Origin: Duganella sp. CF517
GTDB lineage: Bacteria; Pseudomonadota; Gammaproteobacteria; Burkholderiales; Burkholderiaceae_D
NCBI RefSeq assembly: GCF_900110275.1
Contig: NZ_FODC01000009.1
Location: 230,981-294,980 of the forward strand
DNA: 64,000 nucleotides
Direction: 5' to 3'
The notes beneath the pieces are model-generated. The model made no database searches, was not told the origin of the DNA, and was given only the letters and a program-made list of their open reading frames with translations. The position numbers and the translations under genes were made by a program. Of this stretch, positions 8,727 to 20,548 are shown in pieces (within the stretch, counting starts at the first letter, position 1; each line of letters starts with the position of its first letter).

Positions 8727-9509
8727 GTGCGTACCAAAGCGAAGGTGTGGAGCGGGGCTGCGCTGGTGCCGGGCTTGATGCTGAGCGTCTCGCTGCGGGC
8801 GGCGGCGCTGGAGATGACGGTGTGCGTGTTCGACCAGCCGTTTTCGCCCCTGACGTTTCCGGACGGCTGCGGCCAGTCGCTGGAACTGCTGCGGCGCGCG
8901 TCGGCGCTGCAGCCGGTGGCGATCCGCCGGCTGGTGGCGCCGCGTTCGCAGTGCATGAACCGCTTGCGCAGCGGCCAGGTCGACGCCATGCTGGCCGCCT
9001 TCACGCCCGAGCGCGCCACCTACGGCGCATATCCGATGAAGGGCGCGCAGCCCGATCCCGGACGCGGCGTCGGCGAGCTGAACTTCTCCGTCTCCCGCCG
9101 GCGCGGCGCGGCGGTGGACTGGGACGGCCAGCGCTTCATCGGCCTGGGCCGGCAGCCGGTCGGCGCGCAACCGGACCTGCTGCACATCCCGATGCTGCGC
9201 GAGATGGGCGTCGTCATCGACAGCAGCGGTTCCAGCGTCGACCAGGTGTTTGCCAAACTGGCGGGCAAGCGGGTGGCGGCGGCCGTGACCGAGCGGGACG
9301 AGGGCGCGGCGTCGATCGCGCGCAAGTACCGGGGGCAGATCGACATGCTGCCGGTGCCGTTCCAGAAAACGCCGGTCTACCTGCTGGTCAACCAGGGCTA
9401 CTACCAAAAGCATCAGGCGCAGGTGGAGGCTTACTGGCAGGCCATCGCCCAGGCGCGCCACACGCCCGGCTTCCGCCGGTTCATCGCCGAGTTCCCCCAG
9501 CACCAATAG
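8727..9509 (+). CDS. Periplasmic substrate-binding protein (SBP_bac_3-like)
   Basis: A 260-residue exported protein with signal peptide (hydrophobic residues about 8-26, ending LRAAA). The mature part follows the family-3 solute-binding fold: an early beta strand (MTVCVFDQPFSPLTF), then the lobe segment CMNRLRSGQVDAMLAAFTPER and, near the end, VYLLVNQGYYQKHQAQVEAYWQAI. No permease or ATPase gene is adjacent, so it may be an orphan binding or sensing protein. The start is GTG at 8727; AGG lies about 10 bases upstream and no ATG is in frame upstream. Ligand unknown. Confidence 0.75.
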   Translation: MRTKAKVWSGAALVPGLMLSVSLRAAALEMTVCVFDQPFSPLTFPDGCGQSLELLRRASALQPVAIRRLVAPRSQCMNRLRSGQVDAMLAAFTPERATYGAYPMKGAQPDPGRGVGELNFSVSRRRGAAVDWDGQRFIGLGRQPVGAQPDLLHIPMLREMGVVIDSSGSSVDQVFAKLAGKRVAAAVTERDEGAASIARKYRGQIDMLPVPFQKTPVYLLVNQGYYQKHQAQVEAYWQAIAQARHTPGFRRFIAEFPQHQ

Positions 9510-9644
9510 CGCCCCAGCCCCACCCCGGCCGCGCCCGCTAAAGTTGCGTAAAGTAACAGTTTACTGGCCGCTGCGCGAACTTGGTATGATGCACGACGAC
9601 CGGCCACCAGCCGGTATTTTTTCTACAACGTCGGAGATCCCCGA

Positions 9645-11702
9645 ATGAGATTACCCCTGCTGCTGCTTGGGACCGCTGTTGCGGCTTCCAACGCCATGGC
9701 CGCGCCGCGCGGCTTCACCGTGGAAGACCTGGTCAAGATGGAACGGGTCGGAAGCCCCGCGCTGTCGCCGGACGCCACCCGCGTGGTCTACACCGTGCGC
9801 GCCACCGATATGGACAAGAACCGCGGCAACACGCAATTGTGGATGCTGGACCTGCGCGCGCCCAAGGCCGCGCCGGTGCGCCTGACCCAGGCCAACGCCA
9901 GCAGCAGCGATCCCGAATGGTCGCCCAGCGGCGACGCCGTGTATTTCCTGTCGGCCCGTTCCGGCTCGTCGCAGGTGTGGCGCCTGCCGCTGGGCGGCGG
10001 CGAGGCGGCCAAGGTCACCGACCTGCCGCTCGACGTCGACAACTTCCGCCTGTCGCCGCAGGGCGACCGCCTGGCGCTGAGCCTGGCCGTGTTCCGCGAT
10101 TGCGCCGACCTGGCCTGCACCAAATCGCGCCTGGACGCCACGGCCAAGGACAAGGCCAGCGGCAAGCTCTACGACAAGCTGTTCGTGCGCCACTGGGATA
10201 CCTGGGCGGACGGGCGCAACAACGTGCTGTACGCGGCGCCGATCGACGCCACCGGCAAGGTCAGCGCGCAGCCGGTCAGCCTGAGCGGCGCGCTCGACGG
10301 CGACGTGCCGTCCAAGCCGTTCGGCGACCGCGACGAGTACCGCTTCAGCCCCGACGGCAAGACGGTGGTGTTCTCCGTGCGCATCGCCGGCAAGACCGAG
10401 GCGTGGTCGACCAACTTCGACGTCTACACGGTGCCGGCCGCCGGCGGCGCGCCGACCAACCTGACGGCCGACAACCAGGCCTGGGACGCCAAGGCCAGCT
10501 ACTCGCCCGACGGCAAGACCCTGGCCTACCTGGCGATGGACAAGCCGACCTTCGAGGCCGACCGCTTCCACCTGGTGCTGATCGACGTGGCGAGCGGCAA
10601 GAAGCGCACCGTCGCCGACAACTGGGATCGTTCGATCGCCGACTACCGCTGGACCCCGGACGGCAAGGCGCTGCTGGCCACCGCAGACGACCTCGGCCAG
10701 CATCCGCTGTTCCGCATCGACGCCGCCAGCGGCAAGGTCGCCAAGCTCACCGGCAACGGCTACGTCAGCGGCTTCGACGTCGCGCGCGACACCGTCGTCA
10801 TGGCGCAGGCCAGCCTGGCGTCCGGCGCGCAGCTGTACAAATTCAAGCTCGGCGGCAGCGCCGACAACGCCACGCAACTGACCGAGCTGAACGCGGCCGC
10901 GCTGGCCGACGTCAAGTTCGGCCAGTTCGAGCAGTTCTCGTTCGCCGGCGCCAACGGCGAGACCGTCTACGGCCACGTCATGAAGCCGTGGGACGCCAAG
11001 CCCGGCGTCAAGTATCCGATCGCCTTCCTGGTGCACGGCGGCCCGCAGGGCAGCTTCGGCAACTCGTGGAGCTACCGCTGGAACCCGCAGGTGTACGCCG
11101 GCGCCGGCTATGCCACCGTGTTCATCGATTTCCACGGTTCGACCGGCTACGGCCAGAAGTTCACCGACTCGATCAGCGGCGACTGGGGCGGCAAGCCGCT
11201 GGAAGACTTGCAGAAGGGCCTGGCGGCGGCGGTGCAGAAGTTCCCGTGGCTGGACCGCGAGCGCAGCTGCGCGCTGGGCGCGTCGTACGGCGGCTTCATG
11301 ATGAACTGGATCGAAGGCAACTGGTCCGACGGCTTCAAGTGCATCGTCAACCATGACGGCGTGTTCGACACGCGCGGCATGGCCTACGCCACCGAGGAGC
11401 TGTGGTTCACCGAGTGGGAAGCCGGCGGCACTTATTACGACAAGCCGGACGCGCACGAGAAATTCAACCCGGCGCTGCAGGTGAAGAAGTGGAAGACGCC
11501 GATGCTGGTGGTGCAGGGCGATCTGGATTTCCGGATTCCGACCTCGCAGGGCCTGGGCACGTTCACGGCGCTGCAGCGCCAGGGCATCCCGAGCAAGCTG
11601 CTGGTGTTCCCGGACGAGAACCACTGGGTGCTGAAGCCGGCCAACTCGGTGCTGTGGCATCACACGGTGATCGACTGGCTCGATACGTATCTAAAAAAAT
11701 AA
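9645..11702 (+). CDS. S9 family peptidase (acylaminoacyl-peptidase/DPP5-like), exported
   Basis: This 685-residue protein has a signal peptide ending around NAMA (residue 20). The N-terminal half is a PD40-type beta-propeller (SPDATRVVY, SPDGKTVVF, SPDGKTLAY). The C-terminal hydrolase domain has Ser547 in GASYGGF, Asp628 in GDLDFRIP and His660 in DENHW. It should cleave oligopeptides in the periplasm. A CGGAGAT ribosome site precedes the ATG. Immediately after the stop, a 13-bp unit is repeated three times and supplies TAA in all three frames. It is a paralogue of the S9 genes at 2226 and 29806. Confidence 0.92.
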   Translation: MRLPLLLLGTAVAASNAMAAPRGFTVEDLVKMERVGSPALSPDATRVVYTVRATDMDKNRGNTQLWMLDLRAPKAAPVRLTQANASSSDPEWSPSGDAVYFLSARSGSSQVWRLPLGGGEAAKVTDLPLDVDNFRLSPQGDRLALSLAVFRDCADLACTKSRLDATAKDKASGKLYDKLFVRHWDTWADGRNNVLYAAPIDATGKVSAQPVSLSGALDGDVPSKPFGDRDEYRFSPDGKTVVFSVRIAGKTEAWSTNFDVYTVPAAGGAPTNLTADNQAWDAKASYSPDGKTLAYLAMDKPTFEADRFHLVLIDVASGKKRTVADNWDRSIADYRWTPDGKALLATADDLGQHPLFRIDAASGKVAKLTGNGYVSGFDVARDTVVMAQASLASGAQLYKFKLGGSADNATQLTELNAAALADVKFGQFEQFSFAGANGETVYGHVMKPWDAKPGVKYPIAFLVHGGPQGSFGNSWSYRWNPQVYAGAGYATVFIDFHGSTGYGQKFTDSISGDWGGKPLEDLQKGLAAAVQKFPWLDRERSCALGASYGGFMMNWIEGNWSDGFKCIVNHDGVFDTRGMAYATEELWFTEWEAGGTYYDKPDAHEKFNPALQVKKWKTPMLVVQGDLDFRIPTSQGLGTFTALQRQGIPSKLLVFPDENHWVLKPANSVLWHHTVIDWLDTYLKK

Positions 11703-11732
11703 GCTGAAAAAATAAGCTGAAAAAATAAGCTG
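11694..11732 (+). repeat. Triple tandem 13-bp repeat carrying stop codons
   Basis: The unit AAAAAATAAGCTG occurs three times without mismatch (11694-11706, 11707-11719, 11720-11732). Because 13 is not a multiple of three, the TAA triplets fall at 11700, 11713 and 11726, one in each reading frame. The first is the real stop of the S9 peptidase gene. Confidence 0.9.
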
Positions 11733-11751
11733 AACCGGATCGTCCGATCTC

Positions 11752-11778
11752 ACGCCCGCCAACGTCGCGGGCGTTTCC
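11752..11778 (+). terminator. Intrinsic terminator after the S9 peptidase
   Basis: ACGCCCGC (11752-11759) pairs with GCGGGCGT (11767-11774) around a seven-base loop and is followed by a short T-rich stretch. It lies between the S9 and M1 genes. Confidence 0.65.
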
Positions 11779-11796
11779 CTATTTGAGGAAGCCACA

Positions 11797-14454
11797 ATGA
11801 AAAAAAGTATGATCGTCGCGGCGCTGCTGCTGGGCTACGGCGCGGCCGTGGCCACCACCGCCGCCGCCGTCACTCCCGTCGTCGCCGCGCCCGCGCGCGC
11901 CGAGAACGCCTATCTGTCGCAACAGGACGCCGCCGCCCGCTCGGCGCGCGTCGGCAACGTCGACTACACGCTCGAATTCGCGCTGACCGGCAAGGACAGC
12001 TTCTCCGGCACCACCACGCTGGCGTTCGACCTGGCCGACGCCGAAGGTCCCCTGACCATCGACCTCGACAAGGCGACCATCGCCAGCGTCACCGTCAACG
12101 GCAAGGCCGTCACGCCCCGCTACAACCAGTGGTTCGTCACGCTGGCGCCACAGGACTTGAAGGCCGGCCGCAACACGGTCGCCATCGCCTACACGCGCCT
12201 GCACAGCACCAACGGCGAAGGCCTGCACCGCATGGTCGACCCGGTCGACGGCCGCGTCTACACGTATTCGCACTTCGAGCCGGCCGCCGCGCACCAGATG
12301 TTCGCGCTGTTCGACCAGCCCGACCTGAAGGGCACCTTCCAGGTGACCGTCACCACGCCGGCCGACTGGGTGGTGTCGTCGACGATGCGTGAATCGGGCG
12401 TCACCGACATCGCCGGCGGCAAGCGCTGGACCTTCCCGCGCAGCAAAAAGCTTAGCCCGTACAACTTCTCGATGCACGCCGGCCCGTACAAGGTATGGGA
12501 GGACAACAGCGGACCGTATCCGATGCGCCTGTTCGCGCGCCAGTCGGTGGCGGCCCAGGTCGCGCCCAAGGATTGGTTCAGCTACACCAGCCGCGGCCTG
12601 AAGTTCTTCGACCAGTACTTCGGCGTGCCCTACCAGTTCGAGAAATACGACCAGCTGCTGGTGCCGGACTTCCTCTACGGCGCGATGGAAAACGCCGCCG
12701 CGATCACCTTCGCCGAGCGCGCCTTCCTGCACCAGGATGAGATGACGGCGGCGCAGCGCGAGAGCCTGGCCGGCGTCATCATGCATGAGATGGCGCACCA
12801 GTGGTTCGGCGACCTGGTGACGATGAAATGGTGGAACGGCCTGTGGCTCAACGAAAGCTTCGCCTCGTTCATGGGCACGTTGGCGACGGCCGAGGCCACC
12901 GAGTTTACGCACGCGTGGCAGAGTTTCTATTCCGACGACAAGCAGAAAGCCTATACGCAAGACCAGCGCGTCACCACGCACCCGATCGAAACGCCGGTGC
13001 CGTCGACCGCCAACGCCTTCGACAATATCGACGCGATCACCTATTCGAAGGGCGCCTCGGCCTTGAAGCAGTTGCGCCACCTGCTGGGCGAGGAAGTGTT
13101 CCGCCAGGGCGTGCACAACTACCTGGTCAAGTATTCCTACCAGAACGCCAAGCTCGACGACTTCATCGGCAGCCTGGCGCAGGCCGCCAACCGCGACCTG
13201 GGCCCGTGGACCAGGGAATGGTTGTACGAGCCGGGCGTGAACACCATCGCGGCCGAGTTCAGCTGCGCCGGCGGCAAGATCAAATCGTTCAGCCTGCACC
13301 AGAGCGCGCCGAGCGCGGCCATGCCGACGCTGCGCGAGCAGCGCGTGCAGATCGGCCTGTTCAACCTGGGCCAGAACGGTCTGTCGCTCAGCAAGAACCT
13401 GGCGGTGACCTACAAGGGCGCGGCCACCGCCGTGCCGGAATTGACGGGCGCGGCCTGTCCCGACCTGGCGTATCCGAACTACCAGGATTGGGGCTACGCG
13501 AAAGTGCAATTGGATAAGAAGTCGTTCGCCACCGCGCAGGCGCGCCTGCACAAGGTTGCCGATCCGCTGCTGCGCTCGATGCTGTGGCAAAGCCTGTGGG
13601 ACAGCGTGCGCGACGGCAAGCTGCCGCTCAACGCCTTCCTCGACACCGTGCTCGCCCAGGCGCCGGGCGAGAAGGATTACACGCTGCTGGGCGATATCCT
13701 GGCCAAGGTGGGGCAGTCGCGGGCCTACCTGGACAACATGGGGCCGCAGGCCGCCGCGTACCGCTCGAAAGTGGGCGGGCGGTTGGAACGGATGGCGTTC
13801 GCGGCGAGCGGCGCCGCCAGCGCCGACAAGAACTTCCAGCGCCTGTGGTTCGCCACCTTCGTCGGCGTGGCCAGCAGCCAGCCGGCGCTGGCGCAACTGG
13901 CCGATATCCTCGGCGGCAAGCTGGTGGTGCCTGGCCTGAACGTCAGCCAGGACGTGCGCTGGGAGATCGTCAACCGCCTGAACCGGTTTGCCTATCCTGG
14001 CAGCGAAGCCTTGCTGGCGGCCGAGCAGGAACGCGACAAATCCGACAGCGGCCAAGCCGCCGCGCTGGCCGCGCGCGTGATCCGTCCGGACGCCAAGGTC
14101 AAGGCCGAGTGGCTGGCCAATATCGGCGATTTGCAAACCAAGTTGCCGTTCTCGAAGATACGCCAGGCGATGCAAGTGATGTATCCGGCCGACCAGGGCG
14201 CGCTGAACGAACTGAGCGCGGAACAACGGCTGGCGACGCTGGGGCAGGTCGACAAGGCCGCCGGCCCGGTCTTCATGCGGTCGTACGCCGAGGCGATGAT
14301 ACCGGCCACCTGCACGCCGGCCAGCGTAGCGCGCCTGCAAGAGGCGATTGTTAAATTACCGGACTTGTCGACTGGCACTAAACGTTCTCTTTTGGTACGA
14401 CATCAGGAAGATGAGCGTTGTGTTGCCATCAAGAAAGCTATGACAGTATTTTAA
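11797..14454 (+). CDS. M1 family metallopeptidase (aminopeptidase N-like), exported
   Basis: An 885-residue zinc aminopeptidase with an N-terminal signal peptide (KKSMIVAALLLGYGAAVA). The substrate-recognition motif GAMEN is at 295-299. The zinc site HEMAH is at 330-334, with the third ligand Glu353 in WLNES, the correct HExxH-x18-E spacing. The ERAP1-like C-terminal helical domain follows to the end. It removes N-terminal residues from peptides, probably in the periplasm given the signal peptide, unlike cytosolic PepN. The gene starts at ATG 11797 with GAGGAAG upstream and ends in a strong terminator. Confidence 0.93.
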   Translation: MKKSMIVAALLLGYGAAVATTAAAVTPVVAAPARAENAYLSQQDAAARSARVGNVDYTLEFALTGKDSFSGTTTLAFDLADAEGPLTIDLDKATIASVTVNGKAVTPRYNQWFVTLAPQDLKAGRNTVAIAYTRLHSTNGEGLHRMVDPVDGRVYTYSHFEPAAAHQMFALFDQPDLKGTFQVTVTTPADWVVSSTMRESGVTDIAGGKRWTFPRSKKLSPYNFSMHAGPYKVWEDNSGPYPMRLFARQSVAAQVAPKDWFSYTSRGLKFFDQYFGVPYQFEKYDQLLVPDFLYGAMENAAAITFAERAFLHQDEMTAAQRESLAGVIMHEMAHQWFGDLVTMKWWNGLWLNESFASFMGTLATAEATEFTHAWQSFYSDDKQKAYTQDQRVTTHPIETPVPSTANAFDNIDAITYSKGASALKQLRHLLGEEVFRQGVHNYLVKYSYQNAKLDDFIGSLAQAANRDLGPWTREWLYEPGVNTIAAEFSCAGGKIKSFSLHQSAPSAAMPTLREQRVQIGLFNLGQNGLSLSKNLAVTYKGAATAVPELTGAACPDLAYPNYQDWGYAKVQLDKKSFATAQARLHKVADPLLRSMLWQSLWDSVRDGKLPLNAFLDTVLAQAPGEKDYTLLGDILAKVGQSRAYLDNMGPQAAAYRSKVGGRLERMAFAASGAASADKNFQRLWFATFVGVASSQPALAQLADILGGKLVVPGLNVSQDVRWEIVNRLNRFAYPGSEALLAAEQERDKSDSGQAAALAARVIRPDAKVKAEWLANIGDLQTKLPFSKIRQAMQVMYPADQGALNELSAEQRLATLGQVDKAAGPVFMRSYAEAMIPATCTPASVARLQEAIVKLPDLSTGTKRSLLVRHQEDERCVAIKKAMTVF

Positions 14455-14475
14455 TTGCCGCTCGTCGTTGCGGGG

Positions 14476-14504
14476 AAAAGCCAGCCATGCGCTGGCTTTT
14501 TTTT
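14476..14504 (+). terminator. Intrinsic terminator after the M1 peptidase
   Basis: AAAAGCCAGC (14476-14485) and GCTGGCTTTT (14491-14500) form a 10-bp stem with a five-base loop, followed by four further T residues. It begins 22 bases after the M1 stop. Confidence 0.9.
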
Positions 14505-14879
14505 CGCCGCGACGCGTTGGCGGCAGATGGCTGCGACAAGCCCGCGAATGGCGCCGGAATGCAAGAATTTAGTTCGTTTGAGTAACTTTTTACGGACCGG
14601 ATGGTTTCGATTGAGACATTCTTGTTTTGTAAAAGAACAACAGAAAAATGATCATACCGGCACAATTTTGTGACAATTCGATGACATTGCTTTCATAGAG
14701 GAACCAAGATTTTATTTGGCAATTGATTATTATTAATGAATAATAATTCTTAATCTTAAGTTACTCAAATTGTGTTGTTTGTTTATATTCATTGTTACCT
14801 ACAAAAAGTAGACAAAGGTCCAGCGGGCGACCAGACCGGCGGACCACGGCGCCATTACTTTCATCAAAAGGGCAGTGAA
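14505..14879. other. AT-rich upstream region of the PEP-CTERM operon
   Basis: These 375 bases contain no credible gene. From about 14630 to 14820 the sequence is strikingly AT-rich against the GC-rich chromosome. At 14726-14747 ATTATTATT and AATAATAAT form a 9-bp inverted repeat around AATG. This is presumably the regulatory region of the PEP-CTERM/subtilase pair, perhaps curved or bound by a nucleoid protein. A GGCAC element near 14657 resembles half of a sigma-54 site, but its -12 part does not match. Confidence 0.5.
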
Positions 14880-15686
14880 ATGAACCACTTGAAGCAAGCG
14901 CAATTGAAAAAAATCACCGGCGCCGCCCTCGGCGCCCTTGCGCTGATGAGCGCCACGCCGGCCATGGCCGCCGTGATCGATTTCGAATCGATCGGCCCGT
15001 CGATCTACGGCGGCACCGAGACCCTGAGCGAGCACGGCTATACGATGACCGTGATCGATACGCCAGCCGCCGGTCCGGACGGCACCGGGTTCGCCGGCGC
15101 CGTCGGCGACGGCAACGACCCTTTCCTGTGCGCGATCGCCGCCTGCCCGACCGGCAACGCCAGCCACTTCTACATGGGCGTCAACGACGGCGGCCTGAAG
15201 GTAACGCGCGGCGATAACGCGGCGTTCCAGGTGTCGGGCATCGACTACGCCTTCCTGGCGCCGGTCGGCGGCCTGCCCAGCTATTCGTGGGGCCAGCTGA
15301 CCCTGCTCGGCACGCGCATCGACGGCGGCACCATCGCGGTCGCCTACGACTTCCCGTTGCTCGACGCGGCCGGCAATTCGCCGTTCGTCAGCAACGCGCT
15401 GACGGCCTTCGGCAACGTCAGCCTCAGCAGCCTGGTCATCAGTTCGTGCCTGTTCGACGGCGCCGGCGGTTGCTACAGCCCGCTTCCGGGCTCGGAAAAC
15501 CAGGCCCAGTTCGCCTTCGACAACCTCGATATCAGCGCCGTCGGTCCGGTCGCCCCCGTGCCGGAGCCGGAAACGTACGCCATGATGGGCCTCGGCCTGG
15601 GTCTGGTGGGCCTGCTGTCGCGCCGCCGCGCCAAGGCGGCCGCCAACGCCGCAGCCACCACCGCCGCCGCCACCATCAACGCCTGA
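14880..15686 (+). CDS. PEP-CTERM sorting domain protein
   Basis: A 268-residue exported protein. The signal peptide covers about residues 1-30 (ALGALALMSATPAMA). The mature part begins VIDFE and is a beta-rich domain with four Cys. The C-terminus is the tripartite sorting signal: VPEPETYAMM, a hydrophobic helix (GLGLGLVGLL) and a basic tail (SRRRAKA). Such proteins are processed by exosortase EpsH and usually belong to the exopolysaccharide matrix. No exosortase is encoded here. After the RRR tail there is an odd Ala/Thr-rich extension of about 20 residues. The subtilase gene starts 16 bases downstream, so the two are probably cotranscribed. Confidence 0.88.
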   Translation: MNHLKQAQLKKITGAALGALALMSATPAMAAVIDFESIGPSIYGGTETLSEHGYTMTVIDTPAAGPDGTGFAGAVGDGNDPFLCAIAACPTGNASHFYMGVNDGGLKVTRGDNAAFQVSGIDYAFLAPVGGLPSYSWGQLTLLGTRIDGGTIAVAYDFPLLDAAGNSPFVSNALTAFGNVSLSSLVISSCLFDGAGGCYSPLPGSENQAQFAFDNLDISAVGPVAPVPEPETYAMMGLGLGLVGLLSRRRAKAAANAAATTAAATINA

Positions 15687-15702
15687 GCAAGGAACGCCCC
15701 AC

Positions 15703-18861
<3,159 letters not shown>

Positions 18862-18880
18862 GCGGCAGCTGTGGATGTGA

Positions 18881-18917
18881 AAAACCCGCGAGGCCGGTTG
18901 GTCTCGCGGGTTTTTTT
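18881..18917 (+). terminator. Intrinsic terminator after the subtilase
   Basis: AAAACCCGCGAG (18881-18892) pairs with CTCGCGGGTTTT (18903-18914) in a 12-bp stem, followed by further T residues (seven T in a row, 18911-18917). Confidence 0.92.
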
Positions 18918-18958
18918 GTTATGACCCCGTCGTCCGGTCGCGCCGTCCGGTCGCGCCG

Positions 18959-19423
18959 TCAATCCGCCCGGCGGGGATCGGTGCCGCTTCCGGGCGCGGT
19001 CGGGTTGATGGTGCACCGGCCGGCGCGGCAGCTGGCGCCGGGGTCGCTGACCAGCGAGCAGGTCGACATCATCTGCTCGCGCTGGTCGTCGGCGCGGCGG
19101 GCGGCGGCGTGTTGCTCGATCAGCGCCTTGAGCGCGGCGCCGTCGCTGTTTTTGCTCGACCAGGCCAGATAGCGTTCGGGGCCGCCGCAGGCCTTCGAAC
19201 CGAAGCCTATCGTGTGGCACTGGCTTTGCGTGTCGCAGCTGGTGTCGGCGTTGGCGGCCTGGATTTTCTTCCATAGCGCCTCGGTCTGGGTTGCCGTCGG
19301 CGCGCCCGGCGCCGGCGCGGCTGGCGTGGCCGACGGCGCGCTGCCGCAGGCGCTGGCGGCGAGCATCAACAGGCTTGCCGTGGCAAGGCGAAGGGGGCGG
19401 GAGCGGAGGGGATTTTTCATCAT
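18959..19423 (-). CDS. Small Cys-containing lipoprotein, function unknown
   Basis: A 154-residue protein with a lipoprotein signal peptide: basic start (MKNPLRSRPLR), hydrophobic core LATASLLMLA and lipobox ASAC-G. A Pro/Ala linker follows. The rest has seven further cysteines in a compact pattern (SCDTQSQC, KACGG, STCS, SCRAGRC), suggesting disulfide bonds in the periplasm. I do not recognise the family. The start is one of two adjacent ATG codons (19423 or 19420); no strong ribosome site is visible. It lies 26 bases downstream of another lipoprotein gene on the same strand, so they are probably cotranscribed. Confidence 0.65.
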   Translation of the reverse strand: MMKNPLRSRPLRLATASLLMLAASACGSAPSATPAAPAPGAPTATQTEALWKKIQAANADTSCDTQSQCHTIGFGSKACGGPERYLAWSSKNSDGAALKALIEQHAAARRADDQREQMMSTCSLVSDPGASCRAGRCTINPTAPGSGTDPRRAD

Positions 19424-19449
19424 TTCATGATGATCCAATCGCCGCGGCT

Positions 19450-20487
19450 TTACAAGGGCTCGCTCAATCGTGCCTTGCGCGCGATGCCGTCGGGGCCGAA
19501 CAGGACGACGAATTCGGCGTAGCCGGGCTTGCCGTCTTCCTGGTTCTTCTCCGGCTTCGATGTCGGATACCGGTAGCGCCAGACCTGGTAGCCGCTGTCG
19601 AAGCGCAGCGCCGTGGGCGGGCCCAGCGCGGCGCGCATTTGCGCCGTGGTGCGGTGGGTCCCGGCGACCGGCACCGTGCCGGCGCCCGGCGCGGCGTCCA
19701 TGTAGTCGAATTCCACCAGGGTATCGTCGGACCAGCGGCGGTCCCATATCGGCGCGTAATAGCTACGGTCGAGCAAGACCTGGCAATCGCAGAAGGGCAG
19801 CGTGTCGGGCGTCTGCGTGCCGCCCGCGTACAACCTGGAAAACGGCAGCGTTTCCGTGCGGGCGCCGTCGCGCAGCGTGACGCCGAACAGCGGCCGCTCG
19901 GCGAAGAACAGGTAGTTGCCGTCGGCCGAAGCGCACACGCGGTCGGGGTCGGTCAGCAGTTCGCCCAGCCAGGCGAAGACGGTGGCGTTGTTCGACAGCA
20001 GTCCCGCCTCGACGCCGACCTGGCATTCGAGCCGCAGGTCGCCGAGGCGGCGCGTGCCGGGCGGCACGTTGGGACTGCGCACCTGCGCGCGCCAGGTCAA
20101 GGTGCTGGTCTTGCTGCTGGCGATCAGCGCCGCGTCTTCGCGCAGCGCCTGGCTGTCGCGGTCGAGGGTGAAGGTGTGGTCGGGCGCGACCGGCACCGGC
20201 AGCGCGACGGTGTCGCCGACCACGCGCACGGTGATGCCGTCGAGCCGCGTGGTGGGCAGGCGCGGCAGCAATTGGAAGCGCAGGGACGCCTGCGGCGCCA
20301 GCGCCCGGTCGCGCTCGAAGCGCTCGATGCCGGCGATCATCTTGCGGTAGGACTTGTCGACCGGATCGCGGGTGGCCGTGACGGTCACCTTGGCCGGGGC
20401 GTCCTGGCTGGACGCCGGCTGGCAGGACGCGATCAGCATCGCGGCCGCCAGAGAGCGCCATACGCGGCGGTGTATAAAATTGGACAA
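19450..20487 (-). CDS. Predicted lipoprotein with a BamE/SmpA-like C-terminal motif
   Basis: A 345-residue protein if started at TTG 20487, which has AGGAG five bases upstream and gives an ideal lipoprotein signal (SNFIHRRVWRSLAAAMLIASC). A TTG at 20514 would add nine residues but lacks this spacing. The body is a beta-rich domain that I do not recognise. Near the C-terminus MRAALGPPTALRF...GYQVWRYRYP resembles the OmlA/SmpA (BamE) pattern of 'LGPP...W.Y'. BamE-like domains occur in many envelope lipoproteins, so this does not prove a role in outer-membrane assembly. It appears to be in an operon with the small lipoprotein downstream. Confidence 0.7.
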   Translation of the reverse strand: MSNFIHRRVWRSLAAAMLIASCQPASSQDAPAKVTVTATRDPVDKSYRKMIAGIERFERDRALAPQASLRFQLLPRLPTTRLDGITVRVVGDTVALPVPVAPDHTFTLDRDSQALREDAALIASSKTSTLTWRAQVRSPNVPPGTRRLGDLRLECQVGVEAGLLSNNATVFAWLGELLTDPDRVCASADGNYLFFAERPLFGVTLRDGARTETLPFSRLYAGGTQTPDTLPFCDCQVLLDRSYYAPIWDRRWSDDTLVEFDYMDAAPGAGTVPVAGTHRTTAQMRAALGPPTALRFDSGYQVWRYRYPTSKPEKNQEDGKPGYAEFVVLFGPDGIARKARLSEPL

Positions 20488-20548
20488 GTCGGCTCCTGCT
20501 GCGGCGGAAACCAATGTTAGGCCAGCGCGCGCGTTCGCGTCGCACCGC

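Noticed and set aside
14655..14675. Possible sigma-54 promoter before the PEP-CTERM operon
   Set aside because: GGCAC is present but the -12 GC at the required ten-base distance is missing (TG instead).
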